Assembly: GCA_964556955.1 (NCBI GenBank)
Contig: CAZKXP010000001.1
Span: 1-42,413 of the forward strand
Direction of reading: 5' to 3'
Length of the DNA stretch: 42,413 nucleotides
Source: UBA12078 sp964556955
GTDB lineage: Bacteria > Patescibacteriota > Dojkabacteria > SC72
The position numbers and the translations under genes are program-made. Below the pieces are notes generated by a model. It searched no databases, had not been told where the DNA came from, and was given only the letters and a program-made list of their open reading frames with translations. Positions 23,872 through 32,213 of this stretch are shown piece after piece. Positions within the stretch are counted from its first letter, which is position 1, and each line of letters begins with the position of its first letter.

Positions 23872-25323
23872 ATGAAAACTGCTTTTAAGAAAATTATCCC
23901 TTGGGCTATCCTTGTTTTACTAATTGGAGGCTTGGTAATTTGGTATTTCGTTTCCAATCGTGTGACTAGTGAGGAGAATGCTAGCTACAATACCAAAATA
24001 GCTGAAGCAAAAAAGTGGCATGAAGGAAAAGAGTACTCCACAGCGATGATAACGTATTACGAAGCAGTAGAGCAAATCCCTTCAAGAATCGAAGCATTTG
24101 AAGGCATTTTACAGATCTTAATAGAGAAGGGGAAAATAGATGATGCTCTGTCAATTCTTGATAACTCTGCTCAGAAATTAACAATATATGACCAAGGTAC
24201 TCTCTATGCATTGTTGTGTGAGGAGTATATGGCTCTCAACGAAAATGGCAAAGCATTAGAAACTTGCAAAAAGGGGCAGGGATTAGGAGAGGCAAATCAG
24301 AATCTAGAGCTTGCATTGGGCAAAGCATACTTGAAAAAGAATGATATTGGGAATGCATCGGAACTTTTCAAAAAGAATTTGTTTGATGGTGATAGCTTGT
24401 CAGAAGCAAAACTCCTATTGTCATATATTCTTGCTACATATGATGTAGAGAATGCTAAATCTACACTTGGTAGTGTATCTCCTTCTGAAAAATGGTCAGT
24501 GTACTACGAAGAATTCAGTAGTGTGCTGGGCTCTCTAGACTCAGATACTAAGTACAATGCTACCAAACTTTCGAGAGTATATATTAATAGTGGATACCCA
24601 ACCCTTGCGATCTCCGTCCTAGAACCCATCAAGGATGAAATCGTAGAGTATTTAGAAGGAGAATATTTCCTTGGGAGGGCTTACTATGAAGTTGGGGAAT
24701 ATGATAAAGCCATTGAGGAGCTGAACAAAGCTGTAACCTTGGGAGGTATGGAAGAAGATATCTTTTGGGTTGAGGCTAGAGCATATATTAAGAAAAGTGA
24801 TCTAAGCAGTGCTTTGGAGTGTTATGAAAAAGCTTTGGGATATATGGGAAGTACACCCAATCAGGATTTTCTTTCGGAATATCTAGATCTGCTTTTAGAA
24901 AACAATCAAACTCTTGAGGCAGATGAAGTGTTACAAATCGTATTGGCCAAAACAAAAGAGATCTATCTCTATGAATATGGTATCCGCATAAACTATGTGT
25001 TGCAAAAAACTGAGAAAATTAACTATTACATAGCAGAACTTGGGAAATTAGCTTTGGATGATTCTACAAAGAAGAGTTATCTTTACTACAAAGTCTTAGC
25101 AATGTTAGACCAAAATGCCGATCTAGGTGAGACAGAAACTATTTTAGATGAGCTATTGGCTTTAGATAGATTTAACCCCAAGTACTACTATTTACTTGGA
25201 AGGATCGAGTTTGAACAAGGGAATTCTGATGCTTCAACAGAAGCTCTGAAAAAGTCTATTGAATACGATTTAGAATATTCAATTACAGAAGATGCCACGA
25301 GGCTGTTGTCTAATATCAAATAG
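23872..25323 (+). CDS. Membrane-anchored TPR-repeat protein
   Basis: 483 aa. One N-terminal transmembrane helix (about 8-28) is followed by a long run of helical hairpins of the tetratricopeptide type. Clear units include AKKWHEGKEYSTAMITYYEAV, YFLGRAYYEVGEYDKAIEELNKAV, ARAYIKKSDLSSALECYEKAL and YLLGRIEFEQGNSDASTEALKKSI near the C-terminus. TPR arrays bind other proteins; the partner is unknown. With the repeats on the outer side of the membrane it could be a scaffold for envelope assembly. It ends just before the fusA promoter and is divergent from the Rpf-like gene across element B. Confidence 0.85.
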   Translation: MKTAFKKIIPWAILVLLIGGLVIWYFVSNRVTSEENASYNTKIAEAKKWHEGKEYSTAMITYYEAVEQIPSRIEAFEGILQILIEKGKIDDALSILDNSAQKLTIYDQGTLYALLCEEYMALNENGKALETCKKGQGLGEANQNLELALGKAYLKKNDIGNASELFKKNLFDGDSLSEAKLLLSYILATYDVENAKSTLGSVSPSEKWSVYYEEFSSVLGSLDSDTKYNATKLSRVYINSGYPTLAISVLEPIKDEIVEYLEGEYFLGRAYYEVGEYDKAIEELNKAVTLGGMEEDIFWVEARAYIKKSDLSSALECYEKALGYMGSTPNQDFLSEYLDLLLENNQTLEADEVLQIVLAKTKEIYLYEYGIRINYVLQKTEKINYYIAELGKLALDDSTKKSYLYYKVLAMLDQNADLGETETILDELLALDRFNPKYYYLLGRIEFEQGNSDASTEALKKSIEYDLEYSITEDATRLLSNIK

Positions 25324-25335
25324 TTCTGATATAAT
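25306..25335 (+). promoter_or_regulatory. Promoter of fusA
   Basis: TTGTCT (25306-25311), an 18-bp spacer and TATAAT (25330-25335) with a TG extension (TGATATAAT from 25327). The predicted start point near 25342 gives a leader of about 53 nt before the ATG at 25395. The -35 lies inside the end of the TPR gene. Confidence 0.7.
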
Positions 25336-25394
25336 CGCAACGGCGAGAGTGTAAACTTTCCTTTTTGTGGGTGTTAACTTTTACAAACAATTTT

Positions 25395-27497
25395 ATGGAC
25401 AAAACTACATATAATATCAAAATGCCAATGGAACAAATCCGAAATATCGGAATCATTGCGCATATCGATGCAGGTAAAACTACTACTACAGAAAGGCTTT
25501 TGTATTTTACAGGACAGGTTCACAAAATTGGAGAAGTACACGATGGTGCAGCAACTACTGACTTCATGGTACAAGAACAGGAAAGAGGAATCACAATCAT
25601 GTCCGCAGCAGTTACATGTTTTTGGGATTACGACAACAAGAGACACAGAATCAATATCATCGATACACCAGGTCATGTAGATTTCACAGCAGAGGTTGAG
25701 AGATCACTTCGTGTGTTGGATGGTGCAGCTGTAATCTTTGATGGAAGAAAAGGCGTCGAATCACAATCCGAGACAGTCTGGAGACAGGCAAACAAGTACA
25801 AAGTCCCAAGAATCTGTTTTATGAACAAGATCAATTTGATTGGTGGAGACTTTGAACATAGTTTCCAAACAATCAAGGACAGATTGAGTCCAAAGGCAGT
25901 TGCAGTAACATTACCAATTGGTAAAGAGCAAGAACTTCATGGCTATGTAGATTTGGTAAAGATGAAAGCATACACATATGATGGTGTGGATAATCCTGAA
26001 TTGAAAGAAATTCCAATCCCAGAAGATCTCATGGATAAAGTAAATAAAAGAAGGGAAATTCTGGTTGAAGCACTAGCAGAGCAGGATGATGACCTAATGG
26101 CAAAATTCTTTGATGGACAGGAGTTAACTACAGAGGAACTCTACGCTGCTCTTAGAAGGGGTACTTTGAATATGAACCTATTCCCAGTATTAGGCGGAGA
26201 CTCAAGAACAGCTATGGCCAAAACTCTGTTGGATTACATCACGATATGTCTACCATCTCCTGTGGATGTACCTCCTTTTAAGGGAATACATCCTAAGACT
26301 GGTGAGGAGATCGAGATGCAACCAGATGAAAATGCACCATTCTCTTCTTTAGTTTTTAAAATTGTCAATGATCCGCATATCGGTAACCTATCATACTTCA
26401 GAGTATATTCGGGAAAGATTGATGCAGGGTCGTATGTATTGAACTCTACGAAGAATATCAAGGAGAGAGTAAGTAGATTGGTGTTAATGCATGCAGATGA
26501 TAGAGAGGATGTAACTTCCTTGAGAGCAGGTGATATCGGAGCAATAGTAGGTTTGAAAGATTCCATAACTGGAGATACTCTTTGTGATGAGTCCAAACCA
26601 GTAATTCTCGAAAAGATTGAGTTCGCAGAACCAGTTGTTTCTGAAGCTATTGAACCTGCGACCAAATCAGATGAAGAGAAGATGACAGATGCTTTGACAA
26701 GATTGGTTAAGGAAGATCCTACATTTAGAGTAAACACAAATCAGGAAACCGGACAAACCATTATCTCTGGTATGGGTGAGCTTCATTTGGAGATTATGGT
26801 TGATAGATTAAAGAGAGAATTCAATGTTGTTGCCAATGTGGGTAAGCCACAGGTCGCATACAGAGAAACTATTAGAAGAAATGTAGAGCAAGCAGAAGGC
26901 AAATATATCAAGCAGTCTGGTGGTAAAGGTCAGTATGGTCATTGTTGGTTGAAGCTTGAGCCAAATGAAGCAGGCAAAGGTTTCGAGTTTAATAGTGAGA
27001 TTAAGGGTGGCTCTATTCCTAGGGAATATATTGCTCCTATCCAGAAAGGTGTAGAAGAAGCTATGAAATCTGGTGTGGTCGCTGGATATCCAGTAGTAGA
27101 CATCAAAGTCACAGTATATGATGGTTCTTACCATGAAGTAGACTCTTCGGAGTCTGCGTTTAAAATAGCTGGATCTATGGCATTTAAGAATGGTTGTAAG
27201 TTAGGAGATCCTGTGTTGCTTGAGCCTGTTATGAAGGTTGAGGTAGAAACGCCGGATCAATACATGGGAGATGTCACAGGTTCTCTAAGTAGTAAGAGAG
27301 GTCAGATTCAAGGTTCTGAGAGTATCGGAAATGGTATGTCAAGGATAGATGCAATAGTACCGCTTTCTGAGCTTTTTGGTTATACCAATGAGCTTAGATC
27401 GATAACTAGTGGTAGAGGCAGTGCAAATATGGAGCCATCACACTATGCTGAGGTTCCAAAGAATGTTGCAGAGGAAATTGCAGGGAAGGGGAAGTAA
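25395..27497 (+). CDS. fusA: Elongation factor G with altered G4 and G5 motifs
   Basis: EF-G is the translocation factor of the ribosome. From the ATG at 25395 it has 700 aa. A TTG at 25365 is in frame but would add ten unrelated residues; a further Met lies at 25422. G1 AHIDAGKTTT, switch I QERGITI, G3 DTPGHVDF and domains II-V (ISGMGELHLEI, GYPVVDIKVTVYDGSYHEVDSSE) are normal. The G4 motif, NKMD in nearly all EF-G, reads NKIN (residues 144-147), so the guanine-reading Asp is Asn. The G5 motif, normally GSALKN or GSAFKN, reads GDSRTA with Asp269 in place of Ser. rpsL and rpsG, its usual neighbours, are not here. Confidence 0.96.
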   Translation: MDKTTYNIKMPMEQIRNIGIIAHIDAGKTTTTERLLYFTGQVHKIGEVHDGAATTDFMVQEQERGITIMSAAVTCFWDYDNKRHRINIIDTPGHVDFTAEVERSLRVLDGAAVIFDGRKGVESQSETVWRQANKYKVPRICFMNKINLIGGDFEHSFQTIKDRLSPKAVAVTLPIGKEQELHGYVDLVKMKAYTYDGVDNPELKEIPIPEDLMDKVNKRREILVEALAEQDDDLMAKFFDGQELTTEELYAALRRGTLNMNLFPVLGGDSRTAMAKTLLDYITICLPSPVDVPPFKGIHPKTGEEIEMQPDENAPFSSLVFKIVNDPHIGNLSYFRVYSGKIDAGSYVLNSTKNIKERVSRLVLMHADDREDVTSLRAGDIGAIVGLKDSITGDTLCDESKPVILEKIEFAEPVVSEAIEPATKSDEEKMTDALTRLVKEDPTFRVNTNQETGQTIISGMGELHLEIMVDRLKREFNVVANVGKPQVAYRETIRRNVEQAEGKYIKQSGGKGQYGHCWLKLEPNEAGKGFEFNSEIKGGSIPREYIAPIQKGVEEAMKSGVVAGYPVVDIKVTVYDGSYHEVDSSESAFKIAGSMAFKNGCKLGDPVLLEPVMKVEVETPDQYMGDVTGSLSSKRGQIQGSESIGNGMSRIDAIVPLSELFGYTNELRSITSGRGSANMEPSHYAEVPKNVAEEIAGKGK

Positions 27498-27543
27498 CCT
27501 TCTTGGGAGATGGTAAATGTTGTGTTAAATTACTACAAACCAC

Positions 27544-27572
27544 TTGCAACTCGGCTTACTTTTTGATAATAT
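27544..27572 (+). promoter_or_regulatory. Candidate promoter of tuf
   Basis: TTGCAA (27544-27549), a 17-bp spacer and TAATAT (27567-27572) preceded by TG at 27564-27565. The predicted start is near 27579, so the transcript would begin just before the hairpin at 27583-27600. Confidence 0.45.
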
Positions 27573-27582
27573 CCATTGCAGG

Positions 27583-27600
27583 TTTGCGAAATCTCGCAAA
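27583..27600 (+). promoter_or_regulatory. Hairpin in the tuf leader
   Basis: TTTGCGA-AATC-TCGCAAA, a perfect 7-bp stem with a 4-nt loop, 45 nt before the tuf start. No T-run follows, so it is not a terminator. It may stabilise or regulate the tuf mRNA; the role is inference. Confidence 0.5.
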
Positions 27601-27645
27601 TGTGTATATTAGAATTAATATATTTAATTTATTAACAATATATAA

Positions 27646-28818
27646 ATGGCAGAGTTTAACAGAACAAAACCACACATGAATATCGGTACAATTGGTCATG
27701 TCGATCACGGAAAGACCACATTGGTAAGAGGTATTCTCAATGCATTCTACCCAGAAGCAGATAGGGCAAGGATGGTTGATAAGCTTGATAAAGATCCTAA
27801 TTCTAGAGCAAAATCTATTACTATTTCTGTAGCACACGTTGAGTTTGAGACAGATACCAGGCACTATGCATTGGTAGATTGCCCAGGACATAAGGACTAT
27901 ATCAAGAATATGATCACAGGCGCTGCACAAATGGATGGTGCAATCTTGGTTATATCTTCTAACGATGGTGCTATGCCTCAGACCAAAGAGCACTTACTAC
28001 TTGCAAAGCAGGTTGGTGTTCCTAAGATTGTTGTTTTCATCAACAAATTTGGTGAAGCAGACGAAGAGATTCTTGAACTTATCAAAGCAGACATTCAAGA
28101 TGCATTGAAGAAATATGGATTTGATGAGAATGCTCCAATCGTTGTTGGTGATGCATTGAAAGCACAAAACGGTGATGAGGAAGGTCTTGCAGCAGCTAGG
28201 GAATTAATCAAAGCTGTTGATGAATATATCCCAATGCCAGAGAGAGATGTTGATAAGCCATTCTTACTACCTATTGAAGATGTCTTCTCAATCGAAGGTA
28301 GAGGTACAGTTGTAACCGGAAGAGTTGAAAGAGGAAAGTTGACATTAGGTCAGGATGTTGAAGTATTGGGTATGGGAAAGAAACCTATCAAGACAGCAGC
28401 TACAGGAATCGAAATGTTCAACAAGAGCATGAAAGAGTGTGAAGCTGGAGATAATGTTGGTGTATTGTTAAGAGGATTGAAGAGAGATGATGTAGAAAGA
28501 GGTCAGGTAGTTGCAGTTGCAGGTTCTGTAGAAATGCATACTGATTTCAAGGCAGAGGTCTATGTATTGAGTAAAGAAGAAGGTGGAAGACACACTCCAT
28601 TTGTATCTGGATACAAACCTCAGTTCTATGTAAGAACAGCTGATGTAACAGGTGAAGTTGTATTGCCAGAAGGTGTAGAAATGGTAGCACCAGGTGATCA
28701 CACTGAGTTTACTGTAAAGTTGGGATCTTCAGTAGTTGTCGAGAAAGGATTAACATTCGCTATCCGTGAGGGTGGACAGACTGTTGGTCAAGGTATCGTA
28801 ACTGAGATCTTAAAGTAA
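27646..28818 (+). CDS. tuf: Elongation factor Tu with altered G4 and G5 motifs
   Basis: EF-Tu delivers aminoacyl-tRNA to the ribosome. The 390 aa align with EF-Tu end to end: G1 GHVDHGKT (17-24), G3 DCPGH, GRGTVVTGRVERG in domain II and EGGRHTPF plus AIREGGQTVGQG in domain III. Three normally invariant sites differ. G4 NKCD is NKFG (residues 133-136), with one residue fewer before the next helix. G5 SALK is DALK (Asp169). Switch I ARGITI is AKSITI. The rest is not degenerate, so this is a functional protein. It has a leader hairpin and is followed by a terminator-like hairpin, then rpsJ. Confidence 0.96.
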   Translation: MAEFNRTKPHMNIGTIGHVDHGKTTLVRGILNAFYPEADRARMVDKLDKDPNSRAKSITISVAHVEFETDTRHYALVDCPGHKDYIKNMITGAAQMDGAILVISSNDGAMPQTKEHLLLAKQVGVPKIVVFINKFGEADEEILELIKADIQDALKKYGFDENAPIVVGDALKAQNGDEEGLAAARELIKAVDEYIPMPERDVDKPFLLPIEDVFSIEGRGTVVTGRVERGKLTLGQDVEVLGMGKKPIKTAATGIEMFNKSMKECEAGDNVGVLLRGLKRDDVERGQVVAVAGSVEMHTDFKAEVYVLSKEEGGRHTPFVSGYKPQFYVRTADVTGEVVLPEGVEMVAPGDHTEFTVKLGSSVVVEKGLTFAIREGGQTVGQGIVTEILK

Positions 28819-28827
28819 GAAAGAAAA

Positions 28828-28850
28828 GGGGAGGGGCGTTGCCTCTCCCC
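28828..28850 (+). terminator. Strong hairpin between tuf and rpsJ
   Basis: GGGGAGGGGC-GTT-GCCTCTCCCC forms a 10-bp stem with one G-T pair, followed by TGTATTATTT. It is the most GC-rich hairpin in the window besides the element ends. It probably stops or attenuates tuf transcription. No clear promoter follows before rpsJ, so partial read-through into the S10 cluster is likely. Confidence 0.7.
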
Positions 28851-28883
28851 TGTATTATTTAATTAATTTAGCTCTTTTAAATA

Positions 28884-29192
28884 ATGGCTAATACTGCAAA
28901 AATCAGAGTAAAGTTGAAGGGATATGATTCGATAGTAGTTGATAAGTCTGCAAAAAGTATTATAGAGACAGCAATAAGCACAGGTGCTAAAGTTGCGGGT
29001 CCAATACCTATGCCGACTAGAAAAAGAAAGATCGCAGTAAATAGGTCGCCATTTATTTACAAGAGCTCAATTGAACATTTTGAGATTAATACGCATAAAA
29101 GAGTAATAGATATCATTGATCCTACTCCAAAGACTATAGATGCATTACAACATCTTCAAATGCCTGCTGGAGTTGGTGTCGAGATACAATAA
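28884..29192 (+). CDS. rpsJ: 30S ribosomal protein S10
   Basis: S10 is a small-subunit head protein that also takes part in antitermination with NusB in many bacteria. The 102-aa length is normal. Landmarks are KIRVKLKGYDSIVVDKSAKSI, GPIPMPTRKRK and the C-terminal HKRVIDIIDPTPKTIDALQHLQMPAGVGVEI, where the loop contacts 16S rRNA. First gene of the S10-spc cluster, directly after the tuf hairpin. No Shine-Dalgarno; the ATG is preceded by an A/T-rich stretch. Confidence 0.97.
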   Translation: MANTAKIRVKLKGYDSIVVDKSAKSIIETAISTGAKVAGPIPMPTRKRKIAVNRSPFIYKSSIEHFEINTHKRVIDIIDPTPKTIDALQHLQMPAGVGVEIQ

Positions 29193-29202
29193 TTAAAAAA
29201 CT

Positions 29203-29793
29203 ATGAAAGCATTAATAGGAATAAAAAAAGGAATGACAAGAGTGGTCAACAAGGAAGGGAAGATGGTTCCTGTAACAGTTGTTGATGTTAATGGCTGCAT
29301 GCTTTCATTTAAAGAACCTATGGGTTTTGAGTTGGGACTGGGAGAGAAAAGGAAAGCAAACAAAGCTTTGGCAGGTAAGTATAAAGAGGCGAAGAAAGTT
29401 CCTTCTATGAGAAAATATTTCAGAGGTGAACTAGCAGTAGAGAATGTGAATATCGGGGATGAGGTTAAGTCTGAAATCTTCGTAGCAGGAGACAAAGTGG
29501 AAGTTACAGGTATTTCAAAAGGGAAAGGATTCGCAGGAGTTGTAAAAAGATGGGGTTTTGCGGGTGGGCCAAGAACGCATGGTCAGTCTGATAGATTAAG
29601 AGCCCCTGGCTCTATAGGTGCTGGTACAGATCCTGGTAGAGTATTGAAAGGTAAAAGAATGGGTGGAAGAATGGGACAAGAGACAGTTACATTAAAAAAC
29701 AAAGAGATAGTTGATATTAAAGATTCTTACCTTTTAATCTCTGGACCATTACCAGGTTCAGAGGGAGATTTAGTAGCAATATTAAGTAGATAA
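29203..29793 (+). CDS. rplC: 50S ribosomal protein L3
   Basis: L3 is an early-assembling large-subunit protein whose extension reaches toward the peptidyl transferase centre. 196 aa, slightly shorter than the E. coli protein. The signature lies in KGKGFAGVVKRWGF, GPRTHGQSDRLRAPGSIG and GKRMGGRMGQETVT. The segment carrying the Gln methylated in E. coli keeps HGQS. It starts 10 bp after rpsJ and ends 2 bp before rplD. Confidence 0.97.
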   Translation: MKALIGIKKGMTRVVNKEGKMVPVTVVDVNGCMLSFKEPMGFELGLGEKRKANKALAGKYKEAKKVPSMRKYFRGELAVENVNIGDEVKSEIFVAGDKVEVTGISKGKGFAGVVKRWGFAGGPRTHGQSDRLRAPGSIGAGTDPGRVLKGKRMGGRMGQETVTLKNKEIVDIKDSYLLISGPLPGSEGDLVAILSR

Positions 29794-29795
29794 CT

Positions 29796-30395
29796 ATGGA
29801 AGAGAAAGTAAAAAAAACTACAACCAAAGAAACAGAGATAAAACTAAACAAGAATGTTTGGGAATTGCCATTTAATGCAGATTTAGTAGCACAGGTTCTT
29901 TATGTGTACATGAACAACGAAAGAACAGGCACTTCTAATGCTAAAACAAGAGGTGATGTAAGTGGAGGAGGAAGAAAGCCATGGAAACAGAAGGGTACAG
30001 GAAGAGCAAGATCTGGTTCAATTAGATCTCCATTGTGGGTAGGTGGTGGTGTTACATTTGTTCCTAGAGGTAAAAACTGGAAGAAAAGTGTTAACAAACA
30101 GATGGCAAGGAAAGCAACCTGCATTATGCTCTCTGAGAGGTTGAGAAAAGAAGAATTGAGTTTTGTAAATATGCCAAAATCTGATGCCAGAAAGAATATG
30201 GAGAAACAGATAGGGAAGAAAGCTTTGGTTGTCTCTGCAAATGTAGATGTGAAGATGAGTTTGAAAAATGTCAAAATCGTAGATGTTGTGGACCCTACAA
30301 GGTTAAATGTTAAGCATCTTGCTAATACTAAGAATGTTTTAGTTGATCAAGAAGCTGTTAAGATACTTGAGGAAAGATTAACAAATGGAAAATAA
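29796..30395 (+). CDS. rplD: 50S ribosomal protein L4
   Basis: L4 lines the exit tunnel and binds 23S rRNA domain I; in E. coli it also represses the S10 operon. 199 aa. The tunnel loop is recognisable: NAKTRGDVSGGGRKPWKQKGTGRARSGS followed by SPLWVGGGVTF. The N-terminus has a short lysine-rich extension (KVKKTTTKETEIKLNK). Its end overlaps rplW by 11 bp, suggesting coupled translation. Confidence 0.96.
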   Translation: MEEKVKKTTTKETEIKLNKNVWELPFNADLVAQVLYVYMNNERTGTSNAKTRGDVSGGGRKPWKQKGTGRARSGSIRSPLWVGGGVTFVPRGKNWKKSVNKQMARKATCIMLSERLRKEELSFVNMPKSDARKNMEKQIGKKALVVSANVDVKMSLKNVKIVDVVDPTRLNVKHLANTKNVLVDQEAVKILEERLTNGK

Positions 30396-30678
30396 AGAGA
30401 TTAAATTACAACCTGTTGTTTCTGAGAAAAGCTACAACCTAGCCAATGCTTCGAACAAGTATACTTTCTTGGTGACAAGAGGTTTTAACAAAATTGAAAT
30501 TGCGAAAGCAGTTGAAAAGAAATACAAAGTACATGTTGAAAAGGTAAATAGTGTTGTGAGACCTGGGCAGAAATATAGAAACTTTAAGACCAATCTCTTC
30601 TTTAGAAGATCAGATATGGTTAAGTTTGTAGTGACCCTTAAAAAGGGAGATAAAATTGATGAATTCTTAAATATATAG
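30385..30678 (+). CDS. rplW: 50S ribosomal protein L23
   Basis: L23 sits at the tunnel exit and is the docking site for trigger factor and SRP. 97 aa. Landmarks are LQPVVSEKSYNLANASNKYTFLV, the helix NKIEIAKAVEKKYKVHVEKVNS and the basic loop RPGQKYRNFKTNLFFRRSDMVKFVVTL. The ATG lies inside the end of rplD. The stop is TAG. rplB follows 2 bp later. Confidence 0.95.
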   Translation: MENKEIKLQPVVSEKSYNLANASNKYTFLVTRGFNKIEIAKAVEKKYKVHVEKVNSVVRPGQKYRNFKTNLFFRRSDMVKFVVTLKKGDKIDEFLNI

Positions 30679-30680
30679 TC

Positions 30681-31532
30681 ATGGCAGTAAAATCATTTAA
30701 ACCAACAACTTCTACACTAAGAGGCACAAAACTAGGAGATAGATCTGGCTTAGAAAAGAGCAAGGGTCCAAGAAGCCTAACTATCGCTAAGAGGCAGAGG
30801 TCAGGTAGAAACAATCAAGGTAAGGTAACTGTAAGGCACAGGGGTGGAGGTTTCAAGAGAAGAGTTAGAATAATAGATTTTAAAAGAGATAAATATGGTG
30901 TGCCTGCTAAGGTTGAAGGTCTGTATTTTGATCCTAACAGAACAGCACATTTGGCACTTTTGCAGTATGCAGATGGGGAGAAGAGGTATATAATTGCTCC
31001 AAGAGGAATTAAAACAGGTGATACTTTGGTTTCTGGAGAGCAGGCAGATGTCCTTCCAGGTAATGCTATGAAGGTAAAAAATATTCCTTCTGGTACTGAG
31101 GTTCACTGTGTAGAAAGTGTTCCAGGTAAAGGTGCCGCATTTGGGAGAGCAGCTGGTCAGGTTATTGTCGTACAGGGTATTGATCCTACAGGTAAGTTTG
31201 TACAGATTAAAATGCCATCTGGAGAGATTCGATTGGTATATGCGGATTGTATGGCAACTATTGGGCAGGTAGGTAATGAAGATAAGGTAAATGTAAAACT
31301 TGGTAAGGCAGGAAGAAAAAGAAACTTAGGATGGAGGCCAACGGTGAGAGGAATGGCGATGCACGCAGTAGAGCATCCACATGGTGGTGGAGAAGGTAAG
31401 GGTGTGATTGGTGGTGCTGCTAAGGATATCTGGGGTAACAGAGTTGGTACTAGAACAAGAGATAATAAGAGAACCGAGAAGTTTATCATCAAGCGAAGAA
31501 GGACTAAGAATAGACCTTTCGCTAAGAAATAA
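30681..31532 (+). CDS. rplB: 50S ribosomal protein L2
   Basis: L2 is required for subunit association and peptidyl transferase activity. 283 aa, close to the family norm. Landmarks are GRNNQGKVTVRHRGGGFKRR, GSAV-type OB-fold segments and the highly conserved MAMHAVEHPHGGGEGK, which includes the His needed for activity. The C-terminal tail is basic (KFIIKRRRTKNRPFAKK). Confidence 0.97.
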   Translation: MAVKSFKPTTSTLRGTKLGDRSGLEKSKGPRSLTIAKRQRSGRNNQGKVTVRHRGGGFKRRVRIIDFKRDKYGVPAKVEGLYFDPNRTAHLALLQYADGEKRYIIAPRGIKTGDTLVSGEQADVLPGNAMKVKNIPSGTEVHCVESVPGKGAAFGRAAGQVIVVQGIDPTGKFVQIKMPSGEIRLVYADCMATIGQVGNEDKVNVKLGKAGRKRNLGWRPTVRGMAMHAVEHPHGGGEGKGVIGGAAKDIWGNRVGTRTRDNKRTEKFIIKRRRTKNRPFAKK

Positions 31533-31549
31533 TTTTGAAATATTGAAAT

Positions 31550-31852
31550 ATGTCTAGATCATTAAAGAAAGGACCATATACAGACGAGAAATTGATGAAG
31601 AAGGTTGCTATGGCTAGAGAGACAGGTAAACTGTCTCCAATCAAGACATGGGCGAGAGCTTCTACTATTACACCAGAGATGGTTGGTATGAAGTTCTTGG
31701 TATACAACGGTAAAAAGCATGAGGAAGTATTGGTCTCGGAATCAATGATAGGACATAGATTGGGAGAATTTTCTCCTACAAGAAAATTTAAAGGTCACGC
31801 TAAGAAGGGTAAGCTCTCACAGGTTTACGGAAGTAGCGGTAGATTTGAATAA
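31550..31852 (+). CDS. rpsS: 30S ribosomal protein S19
   Basis: S19 binds the head of the small subunit with S13 and touches the A-site finger. 100 aa. The start MSRSLKKGPYTDEKLMKKV and the block TWARASTITPEMVGMKFLVYNGKKH...VSESMIGHRLGEFSPTRKFKGHAK are diagnostic. It starts 17 bp after rplB, and rplV follows 17 bp later. No Shine-Dalgarno. Confidence 0.97.
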   Translation: MSRSLKKGPYTDEKLMKKVAMARETGKLSPIKTWARASTITPEMVGMKFLVYNGKKHEEVLVSESMIGHRLGEFSPTRKFKGHAKKGKLSQVYGSSGRFE

Positions 31853-31869
31853 TTAATAAATAGATAAAG

Positions 31870-32211
31870 ATGGAAGAGAAAATAGTAAAAGTAACAGTTA
31901 AAGATATAGCGCAGTCTCCAACCAAGTTGAGATTGGTAGCAGATGTAGTAAGAGGAATGAGAGCAGATAAAGCTTTAGATTCTTTGGCATTGGTTAACAA
32001 AAAAGGCACAGATTTTGTAAAGAAAGCAATCCAGACTGGAGTTGCTAACGCAAAAGATATACATAGTGTTGATAAAGATAGTTTGGTTGTAAAAACTATT
32101 TCTGTAGATGAAGCTCCCACCAGAAAATGGAGGAGATTCGGATCTAGAGGAAGAGTTTCTAGAATAAATAAAAGAAGATCACATCTTAATTTAGAATTAA
32201 AAGTTAAGTAA
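31870..32211 (+). CDS. rplV: 50S ribosomal protein L22
   Basis: L22 spans the large subunit and its loop lines the tunnel constriction, where macrolide resistance changes map. 113 aa. Typical segments are DIAQSPTKLRLVADVVRGMRADKALDSL, KGTDFVKKAIQTGVANA and the loop APTRKWRRFGSRGRVSRINKRRSHLNL. rpsC starts 2 bp after it. Confidence 0.96.
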   Translation: MEEKIVKVTVKDIAQSPTKLRLVADVVRGMRADKALDSLALVNKKGTDFVKKAIQTGVANAKDIHSVDKDSLVVKTISVDEAPTRKWRRFGSRGRVSRINKRRSHLNLELKVK

Positions 32212-32213
32212 TC

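Noticed and set aside
25365..25394. TTG start that would lengthen EF-G by ten residues
   Set aside because: The added residues (MWVLTFTNNF) match nothing in EF-G. The ATG at 25395 gives a normal N-terminus.
28042..28053. EF-Tu NKFG as a sequencing frameshift
   Set aside because: The reading frame is continuous and both flanks align with EF-Tu; EF-G shows a matching change at the same motif, which chance error would not give.
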